NCBI GenBank assembly: GCA_947169885.1
Contig: CAMVRM010000001.1
Location: 1 to 64,000 of the forward strand
DNA length: 64,000 bases
Source of the DNA: an uncultured Ruminococcus sp.
GTDB lineage: Bacteria > Bacillota > Clostridia > Oscillospirales > Ruminococcaceae
Direction: 5' to 3'
The notes under the pieces were generated by a model. It saw only the letters and a list, made by a program, of their open reading frames with translations. It had not been told where the DNA came from and made no database searches. Shown here in pieces: positions 28,739 to 34,687 of this stretch (within the stretch, counting starts at the first letter, position 1; every line of letters starts with the position of its first letter). Made by a program: the position numbers and the translations under genes.

Positions 28739-29475
28739 GTTTTCTGACGGGTCTTTTTGACCGTATTTTCGGCGGCAAACATCAAGAACTTCCTGTCGAG
28801 ACAAACGTGAACAGTTCGGCGGACAACGTTGAGGACGAGCCTGTCATTATTGATGATCTGCGTATCGACAGCTATGATGCGGAGTGGGCTGAGGACTTTC
28901 GCACGGTGATCGAACGGCTGAAACTATCGGGAGAAGTCGGCATGGCGCACAGGGACGAACTTGTGAAGCTGTACGAATTCTCGGGGCAAAGGCTTCCTGT
29001 TGAGGTGCTGTGGTTCTTTCGTTACTGCAATATCCCAAAGGGCAGGCGCATTTATATCGGTGACGTGGCTTTTTTGGGGATAGATGATCTGTTAAGGGAA
29101 AACCTGGGCGCTGTCCCAGGCTGCTGCGTTATGCCGCTAGGATTTATGGTGATAGCGTCTACTTCTATCGGGGACGCTTTGTGCATTGACCTTGAACATG
29201 AATGTGAGGACGAGATAGACGAGGTGGACGAGGATTTTACGCCGTCCTTGCCTGTCTATCAGATACCGCACGAACTTGTCGGCGAGGACGGTGTGCGGAC
29301 GATGAGCGAAGTTTTGCCGCTCACTCGTGAGAACGTGCTTGAAATGGCGTTTGAAGTGGGGTTGGATTTTTCCGACTTCATGCTGGTCATGGCACTGGAC
29401 GAACCTCAGCTGCTGGGCGCTGATACTTTGGTGCGTCAGTACGAGTATAGGAAAAAACAGCGTGGAAACGTGTGA
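28735..29475 (+). CDS. Possible SUKH/SMI1-like domain protein
   Basis: The 246-residue, strongly acidic cytosolic protein is translationally coupled to leuD through a 4-bp overlap. The central part looks like a SUKH (SMI1/KNR4) fold: an [13 protein letters not shown] helix-turn as in the family's LPxxYxxFLxxxNG, a hydrophobic block, then [17 protein letters not shown], similar to the I(x)xxGxGDxxxxD strand pair, followed by an acidic loop [10 protein letters not shown]. The assignment is by pattern only and could be wrong. SUKH proteins include toxin immunity proteins, but no toxin gene is adjacent, and being last in a leucine operon does not suggest that role. Confidence 0.5.
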   Translation: MSFLTGLFDRIFGGKHQELPVETNVNSSADNVEDEPVIIDDLRIDSYDAEWAEDFRTVIERLKLSGEVGMAHRDELVKLYEFSGQRLPVEVLWFFRYCNIPKGRRIYIGDVAFLGIDDLLRENLGAVPGCCVMPLGFMVIASTSIGDALCIDLEHECEDEIDEVDEDFTPSLPVYQIPHELVGEDGVRTMSEVLPLTRENVLEMAFEVGLDFSDFMLVMALDEPQLLGADTLVRQYEYRKKQRGNV

Positions 29476-29536
29476 AAGTTCTTAAAATAACATCGGGCGT
29501 GCTTTTTATATGCGGCGCTGATATAGAAGTATTAAG

Positions 29537-29573
29537 CAATAGTATTTTTGATCTCAAGTCAAAAATACTATTG
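29537..29573 (+). terminator. Perfect 15-bp hairpin terminator of the leu operon
   Basis: CAATAGTATTTTTGA (29537-29551) pairs perfectly with TCAAAAATACTATTG (29559-29573) around a 7-base loop, followed by TGCTTTTATT. It separates the leu operon from the GNAT promoter nine bases downstream. Confidence 0.85.
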
Positions 29574-29581
29574 TGCTTTTA

Positions 29582-29610
29582 TTGACAGCGCAGCGTTATT
29601 GTGCTATAAT
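29582..29610 (+). promoter_or_regulatory. Sigma-A promoter of the GNAT gene
   Basis: TTGACA (29582-29587), a 17-bp spacer and TATAAT (29605-29610): perfect consensus. Confidence 0.88.
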
Positions 29611-29656
29611 CATTACTAACATAAATCGGGCTATGAACGTGAAAGAGGTGTTGCGT

Positions 29657-29725
29657 ATGAAAACGATAATAATGCAAATGAATCAAAAAAGTAAAGCATA
29701 TAACATAAGGAGGTTTATCATTTGA
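29657..29725 (+). CDS. Possible 22-codon upstream ORF overlapping the GNAT start
   Basis: ATG at 29657 behind GAAAGAGGTG, encoding MKTIIMQMNQKSKAYNIRRF plus two residues and stopping at TGA 29723-29725, which overlaps the TTG start of the acetyltransferase. The layout (good ribosome site, stop overlapping the next start) suggests a leader peptide for translational coupling, but 22 codons could be chance. Confidence 0.35.
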   Translation: MKTIIMQMNQKSKAYNIRRFII

Positions 29726-30240
29726 TTAAAATTGAATTATTATCAGATACAAATTTCTGTATAGAATCATTGGATTTATATAACAGAAAACAGGATGTAA
29801 ATAAGGTATATCGCAGAATAGACGGAGACTTTTCATTGGTTGAATGCAAATATACCGAGGATTGGGATCTGAACAAAAAGCGATCTGTAGCAAAGCAAAT
29901 AAGCAGCGATGATCATATTACATACATAGCATTAGAAAATGATAAAGTTGTTGGTTTTATAGGTCTGTTAAAGCAGCTAAATGGTCCGTACATGATCCTT
30001 GATATGATGCAGGTGTCTTCTGAATGCAGAGGACAAGGCATTGGCAGACGATTATTTGAAGCAGGGAAAGATGAAGCAAGAAAAAACGGTGCAAAAGCTT
30101 TGTACATATCTGCTTGTTCTTCAGAGGAGACGATCGCATTTTACAGAGCAATGGGGAGTAAGCTGGCAAGTGACCCTATAAAAGAAATTGCTGAAGAGGA
30201 ACCGTTTGACCTTCAGATGATATGCCCTGTGAGAGATTAA
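29722..30240 (+). CDS. GNAT family N-acetyltransferase
   Basis: Transfers an acetyl group from acetyl-CoA to an unknown amine. The 172 residues contain a GNAT fold with strand 4 (YMILDMMQVSSECRGQGIGRRLF), holding the R/Q-x-x-G-x-G/A acetyl-CoA loop CRGQGIGRR, then the helix AGKDEARKNGAKALYISAC and the ending EETIAFYRAMGSKLA. It starts with TTG at 29722, eight bases after AAGGAGG (29707-29713). It is noticeably more AT-rich than its neighbours and has its own promoter, so recent transfer is possible. Some related proteins acetylate antibiotics (streptothricin-type), but the sequence alone does not show the substrate. Confidence 0.88.
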   Translation: MIKIELLSDTNFCIESLDLYNRKQDVNKVYRRIDGDFSLVECKYTEDWDLNKKRSVAKQISSDDHITYIALENDKVVGFIGLLKQLNGPYMILDMMQVSSECRGQGIGRRLFEAGKDEARKNGAKALYISACSSEETIAFYRAMGSKLASDPIKEIAEEEPFDLQMICPVRD

Positions 30241-30505
30241 ATTTTTCATAAATTGGAATTTCTATCGCTTTTTGTTCTGACCGCAAATTCTGATCAGCTT
30301 AGCTACTGTATATAATGCGAATGCCCCGAAGCGCTTTTGAACGCTTCGGGGCAAAACTTCTATATGGGAATCTGCCTTAAGGAGTGCGCCTTTTTTTGTT
30401 TGCGAATATACGCTTTAAATAACTGCATTGTCAAAATAACCAACTAAAACGCCTAAACTTCGTGCAACTTTTTTGATAAATATTGTATACAAATCACAAA
30501 AAATG
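30241..30505. other. Intergenic region with a hairpin lacking a U-tract
   Basis: An 11-bp perfect stem GCCCCGAAGCG/CGCTTCGGGGC (30323-30352) around CTTTTGAA has no T-run on either side. The same stem sequence is used in the terminators at 15868 and 59461. No gene is seen in the rest. Confidence 0.6.
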
Positions 30506-30514
30506 TGGTATAAT
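30506..30514 (+). promoter_or_regulatory. Extended -10 promoter of the kinase-like gene
   Basis: TGGTATAAT (30506-30514): extended -10 motif TGn plus TATAAT. No good -35 lies at 17 bp, as is usual for extended -10 promoters. Confidence 0.65.
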
Positions 30515-30558
30515 AGATGTAGTAAAAAAGTGTTCAGACAGAAACGGAGGGATACCCC

Positions 30559-31182
30559 ATGAAAAGCGTTATCACTATCGGACGTGAGTTCGGCAGCGGC
30601 GGCAGAGAGATCGGCAGTCGGCTCGCTGAATTGTATGGTATCCCGTTTTATGACAAGAAACTGCTGGAAGAATCCGCAAAACAAAGCGGCATCTGCGAAG
30701 ACTTGTTCGTGAGGCACGATGAGTCCATGACGAACAGTCTGCTTTATTCGCTGGTGGTAGGTACTTATCCGATCGGCACAAACGGCAGGATAAACCCTGA
30801 GATACCGCTCAATCACCGCATTTTCCTCGCACAGTTCGAGACGATAAAAAAGTTGGGCGAATCACCATGCGTGATAGTCGGCAGGTGCGCTGATTATGTC
30901 TTGCAGGAGCACAAGAACCTTATCTCGGTTTTCATAACGGGCAATATGCACGAAAAAAAGCGCCGCATCTCTGAGCGCTACGACATCGAAAAAACGAAGA
31001 TAGAGGACTTCATAAAAAAGACTGACAAACGCCGTGCCAATTACTACGAATATTTCACCGAGAACAAGTGGGGCATGGCATCGAATTATGATATAACAGT
31101 CAATTCCTCAGTCATCGGCATCGAGGGGGCTGTGAAGCTTATCTCCGATTACGTGGCTTTGAAAGAGGCTGCACAAGATTGA
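30559..31182 (+). CDS. Cytidylate kinase-like P-loop protein
   Basis: The 207-residue P-loop kinase belongs to the cytidylate-kinase-like family common in Clostridia. Walker A is modified: TIGREFGSGGREIGSRLA, with Gly-Ser-Gly-Gly-Arg instead of GKS/T, as in this family. It has the segment YGIPFYDKKLLEESAKQSG, a central IVGRCADYVL and a C-terminal lid-like ERYDIEKTKIEDFIKKTDKRR followed by YYEYFTENKWG. Members are often annotated as Cmk-like, but their substrate is unproven. Standard cytidylate kinases have a different P-loop (GPAGAGKST). The gene stands alone with a GGAGG ribosome site and its own terminator at 31231. Confidence 0.85.
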   Translation: MKSVITIGREFGSGGREIGSRLAELYGIPFYDKKLLEESAKQSGICEDLFVRHDESMTNSLLYSLVVGTYPIGTNGRINPEIPLNHRIFLAQFETIKKLGESPCVIVGRCADYVLQEHKNLISVFITGNMHEKKRRISERYDIEKTKIEDFIKKTDKRRANYYEYFTENKWGMASNYDITVNSSVIGIEGAVKLISDYVALKEAAQD

Positions 31183-31230
31183 ACTTTTCTACTTTTTCAT
31201 TTTACTTTCCTTACTTTTCCTATCAACGGG

Positions 31231-31261
31231 AGACCCTGCGGCGTAAGTCGTGGGGTCTTTT
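31231..31261 (+). terminator. Terminator of the kinase-like gene
   Basis: AGACCCTGCGGC pairs with GTCGTGGGGTCT, with several wobble pairs, around GTAA, followed by TTTTCG. Confidence 0.75.
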
Positions 31262-31403
31262 CGTTTGTGCAGATCATTTATACCGATAAAAACAAAGTGA
31301 ACAGTCAAGGCAAGCCTTGTGCCGATCTTCACCGACCGCACCCGAACAATACCTTAACTGTTCACTTGTTTAGAAAGGAGGTAGAATAAGAAATTCGCTT
31401 AGT

Positions 31404-33101
31404 TTATGAAGCACCTTGCAGGAATTTTTCAGTGTCGAGCGGATAGTTTTTCAGGTCGGGGAGTTCGCTCACCGTCAGCACCTTGTCGTTCGAATAGATC
31501 TTTTCCCACATTTCCATGGAGGTATATTCGCCCGGAAGTTCCATGTCTTTGATCGTGAACTCGCCGTTCCATGTTGCGAACCAAGCCCAGCGTGTGCCGT
31601 CAGCCATAGCGGCATCGGGGTCAAAAAGAGTGCCGTTCTCGGTCATTGCGCATATCTTGTTTTCGCCTGCGCAGGACTTTGTGTAATCGTAGTACCATTT
31701 TTTGGACGAGTAATCACCCTTGTCGCCGTAAACATCGTAGCCGACAATATCAACATATTCATCTCCGGGGTAATAGGAAGCGTTCTGACCGTTCCACACC
31801 CAGATGAGGTTGTTTACGCCATGATAATTGGTTATGCGGTCATACATAAGCTGCCACAGCTGTTTGTAAGCATCTGCACCCGAACTGCCCCACCAGAACC
31901 AAGGGTTGTTCCATTTGGGGTCGCCGCCGCCTTCGTGGAGAGGTCGCCAGAGTATCGGCACATGATAATCGTCCAGCTCCTGCAAGTAGCAGGCAATAGA
32001 GTCGATGTCACGGATAAGCAGATCATAACCCTCGGGGTCACTGCCGTTGAGTATCTTCGTCAGGCTTATGGAAGTATGCTCACTGTAAAAGCCCTCCCAC
32101 CATGCGCCTAAGTCGCCGCCGATATAAGGTTCGGGAGCGTTCCAGTGCCAGCACATAGTAACTATGCCGTTGTGGTTCAAGTACCAGTCTTTGGCATTCT
32201 GAATGGCTTTGTAACCGCCCGAGGAGTTGTTCAGCACTCTTGAGGGGGAAAGCTCGATAAGGTCAAGCCCCATGATAGCAGGGTAATCGCCCAGTTTTTG
32301 ATTTATGTCGATAAATTCACGGGATTCAAGACCGTTGTTATCAGCGGCATACTGACCCGAAATTATGTATTTTCCGTAGCTGTCGCAAAGGAAGTTGTAA
32401 AGCCGCTTCGTTTCTTCGGAAGCGTTTGGATTGCAGAGTTCACGCTTGACATCGAACTCGGTCGGGTCGACTTTATCGGCAGGCTTGATAGTGAACTTGT
32501 CGATATAAACGGGGACTGTCTGCGCCTTGAAGCCTATCTTGTGCTTGCCCTCGCCGATGAGGACTTTCTGCGCTCTGTTCTCGCCCAGTTTGTCGGTGAT
32601 GATCTCAAAGCTTGTGAAAGCGTTGCCGTCGATCGTGACAGAAGCCTTTTCGCCGATCTGATCTGCGGCGGCTATCATCACAAAGTCATAACTGCCCTCA
32701 GCAGGGAAGTCTATCTCGAATTCAACGGTCGCATCATCGGTAACGGCAACAAATCCGCTTCCCGAGAAGTCACCCAGAAAACCCTTGTCAAGAACGGTCG
32801 CACCGTTGAGTTCGCCGTCCTCACCCTCGGTCTCGTAGAGGAAATCTTCGGGAACAGAACTTTCGTCAACAGCACCTGCAATATTGAAATCGCCGAGTGT
32901 TTCGACAACGGGTTCAGTCTCGATATTTTCACGCTCACGGGAAGTGATTATCTCGTGGGCGGTGGTGGTTGCGCCGCTTTGTGAAGCTGTGCTTTCTTCG
33001 GCGGACGAACTGTCGGAACTGCCTGCACATGAAGCGAGCGAAGCCGCAAGAGCCGCCGCTGACAGTCCGCATAACAGCCGTTTATATAATCTGATTTTCA
33101 T
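31404..33101 (-). CDS. GH26 beta-mannanase lipoprotein
   Basis: Cell-surface endo-beta-1,4-mannanase. From the ATG at 33101 the protein has 565 residues. It has a lipoprotein signal peptide with lipobox LASC (Cys25), a Ser/Thr linker (about 26-75), a beta-rich carbohydrate-binding-like region (about 85-207, with GSGFVAVTDDATVEFEIDFP and YIDKFTIK, similar to CBM35/CBM6) and a GH26 barrel (about 220-560). The acid/base is Glu390 in WRPLHEGGG and the nucleophile Glu488 in AMTENGTL. The start has GAAAGGA 12 bp upstream. A LacI-type operator lies in the leader at 33136-33149, matching the one before the LacI gene at 46598, so control by that regulator is likely. Confidence 0.93.
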   Translation of the reverse strand: MKIRLYKRLLCGLSAAALAASLASCAGSSDSSSAEESTASQSGATTTAHEIITSRERENIETEPVVETLGDFNIAGAVDESSVPEDFLYETEGEDGELNGATVLDKGFLGDFSGSGFVAVTDDATVEFEIDFPAEGSYDFVMIAAADQIGEKASVTIDGNAFTSFEIITDKLGENRAQKVLIGEGKHKIGFKAQTVPVYIDKFTIKPADKVDPTEFDVKRELCNPNASEETKRLYNFLCDSYGKYIISGQYAADNNGLESREFIDINQKLGDYPAIMGLDLIELSPSRVLNNSSGGYKAIQNAKDWYLNHNGIVTMCWHWNAPEPYIGGDLGAWWEGFYSEHTSISLTKILNGSDPEGYDLLIRDIDSIACYLQELDDYHVPILWRPLHEGGGDPKWNNPWFWWGSSGADAYKQLWQLMYDRITNYHGVNNLIWVWNGQNASYYPGDEYVDIVGYDVYGDKGDYSSKKWYYDYTKSCAGENKICAMTENGTLFDPDAAMADGTRWAWFATWNGEFTIKDMELPGEYTSMEMWEKIYSNDKVLTVSELPDLKNYPLDTEKFLQGAS

Positions 33102-33135
33102 TGAGATGAGATGTCCTTTCGGGGATAAAAAATTA

Positions 33136-33149
33136 CGAAAACGTTTTAT
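33136..33149. promoter_or_regulatory. LacI-type operator in the GH26 leader
   Basis: CGAAAACGTTTTAT contains the perfect 10-bp palindrome AAAACGTTTT, centred on CG as in LacI-family operators. It lies about 20-30 bp downstream of the expected transcription start, where a bound repressor blocks elongation. The identical 14-mer occurs at 46546-46559. Confidence 0.75.
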
Positions 33150-33173
33150 CAAATATTTAACTGCTATGTCAAT

Positions 33174-33202
33174 ATTTTATCATATTTTGTGGCATTTGTC
33201 AA
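33174..33202 (-). promoter_or_regulatory. Promoter of the GH26 gene
   Basis: Minus strand: TTGACA (33202-33197), a 17-bp spacer and TAAAAT (33179-33174). Confidence 0.8.
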
Positions 33203-33269
33203 TAGCTTAATGCCACAAAAGAATAATTTTTTTGTTTTTACTAAAAATAGACCCATGCCATTAAGCTTA

Positions 33270-33363
33270 AATAAGAAATTAGAAATAAGAAATAAGAAAT
33301 AAGAAATAAGAAATTAGAAATTAGAAATTAGAAATAAGAAATTAGAAATTAGAAATAAAAGAT
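33270..33363. repeat. R2 short-unit array
   Basis: About 95 bp of near-perfect AAATAAGAAAT/AAATTAGAAAT tandem units, the cleanest R2 array in the window. R1 follows at 33398. Confidence 0.8.
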
Positions 33364-33397
33364 GAAACATAAAAAGTTAGCCATTATCTTTTGAAAG

Positions 33398-33497
33398 CCC
33401 CGAGCTGTACCATTTATCGTCTATATCAAACTTACGTGCGAGGGTAATGAGCCGTCCGCCCGAGAACCGAGGGCAATGAGCCGTCCACCCGAGGACA
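33398..33497. repeat. R1 repeat with a shortened second end
   Basis: CCCCGAGCTGTACC...TCGTCTATATCAAAC...GAGCCGTCCGCCCGAGAACC, then a second end GAGGGCAATGAGCCGTCCACC. The same two-end arrangement is seen at 23519-23640. About 110 bp of AT-rich DNA follow before the adaptor gene. Confidence 0.75.
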
Positions 33498-33608
33498 CAT
33501 TTGTTAATAAAATAGTGTATAAATATATATGACTTTACTTTATAAATTTGATATAATTATACTAATAATACGCTTTAGACCCTGAAATTTCAATCGGAGT
33601 GGTTATTT

Positions 33609-34661
33609 ATGACATTTTCGTATTTTCATAGAAAGGCTGTTGCTCTGCTTGCCTGCACCGCTGTTTCTCTTGCCGCAAGCGGCTGTTATCTTCTGCCCGA
33701 TGAGGAAGAAGTTCTCCCTGCGCCTACCGTTAAGGCTAGCGAGGTAAGCTATACCACCGTTACCGCTAAACGCAAGACGCTCGAAAAAAAGATCGTCAAC
33801 AGCGGAACGGTCATGAGCGAACAGCAGTATAACATCTCTTACGAAAAAGAGGGCGGCACGATAAGCGAGTTTTACGTCCGTGCAGGCGATAAGGTCGCAA
33901 AGGGCGACAAGATATGCGAACTTGATACGACTGACATCGACTACCAGATACAGCTGAAAGAACTTGACCGCAAAAGGGCGTTCCTCTATACCGAGGTGCT
34001 TTACGAAAACGGCTGTACTCAGTCGGAATATGACCGTGCTTATGTTGATGTTGAACTGCTTGACATCGCACTCGAAAAACTCTATAAACAGCGTGACAAT
34101 GCCGTTCTGACTTCGCCGACTGACGGCACTATCTCGGCGCTTGCGGATGTTCGTGTCGGAGATTATGCTTCGCCCGGGCAGACTATCGCAACTGTTATGC
34201 AGACGGATAAGCTGTATATCGCTATCAAGCCGAATGACTTGACAGCGTTTCCTGTCGGTCAGCAGGTGCAGATACGCATAGGCGATGACTATTATGACGG
34301 CGAGGTTTTCATGGATCCCACAACGCTTGCCGACTTCAAGCGTGAACAGGCTGAGAGCCATGATAAACTTGAAGAAGGCGGCATTGAGTATGAGGCGGAT
34401 ATGATATATATTCGGTTTATCGGTGAAGCGCCTCCCGATGCAGTTGGTCAGCTTGCGGACAGTATCCTTGTTCAGGAACGTGCAGAAGATGTTATCACTG
34501 TTTCAAATAATCTTATCAAAACAGTCGACGGCGAAACGGTAGTTTATGTTCTCAAAGACGGACAAAAGACCGCTGTACCCGTTGAGATAGGGCTGAAAAC
34601 AGGTTCGCAGTCGGAAATAAAGTCGGGACTGCAAGAGGGTGACGAGATCATTATACGCTGA
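33609..34661 (+). CDS. Lipoprotein membrane-fusion (HlyD/MacA-type) adaptor
   Basis: The 350-residue extracytoplasmic adaptor works with the permease 26 bp downstream. It has a signal peptide with lipobox AASGC (about Cys27), so it is membrane-anchored by lipid. Next come a beta-barrel/lipoyl half (NSGTVMSEQQYNISYEKEGG...VRAGDKVAKGDKICELD), a short alpha-hairpin (about 115-155), the second lipoyl half (SPTDGTISALADVRVGDYASPGQ) and a C-terminal barrel ending GLKTGSQSEIKSGLQEGDEIIIR, where the G-L-x-x-G-x-x-V/I terminal motif of this family is visible. Gram-positive members pair with FtsX-type ABC transporters. The ATPase gene is missing here. Confidence 0.85.
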   Translation: MTFSYFHRKAVALLACTAVSLAASGCYLLPDEEEVLPAPTVKASEVSYTTVTAKRKTLEKKIVNSGTVMSEQQYNISYEKEGGTISEFYVRAGDKVAKGDKICELDTTDIDYQIQLKELDRKRAFLYTEVLYENGCTQSEYDRAYVDVELLDIALEKLYKQRDNAVLTSPTDGTISALADVRVGDYASPGQTIATVMQTDKLYIAIKPNDLTAFPVGQQVQIRIGDDYYDGEVFMDPTTLADFKREQAESHDKLEEGGIEYEADMIYIRFIGEAPPDAVGQLADSILVQERAEDVITVSNNLIKTVDGETVVYVLKDGQKTAVPVEIGLKTGSQSEIKSGLQEGDEIIIR

Positions 34662-34687
34662 CATTTAGCGATAAAAGGAGATTTCAG

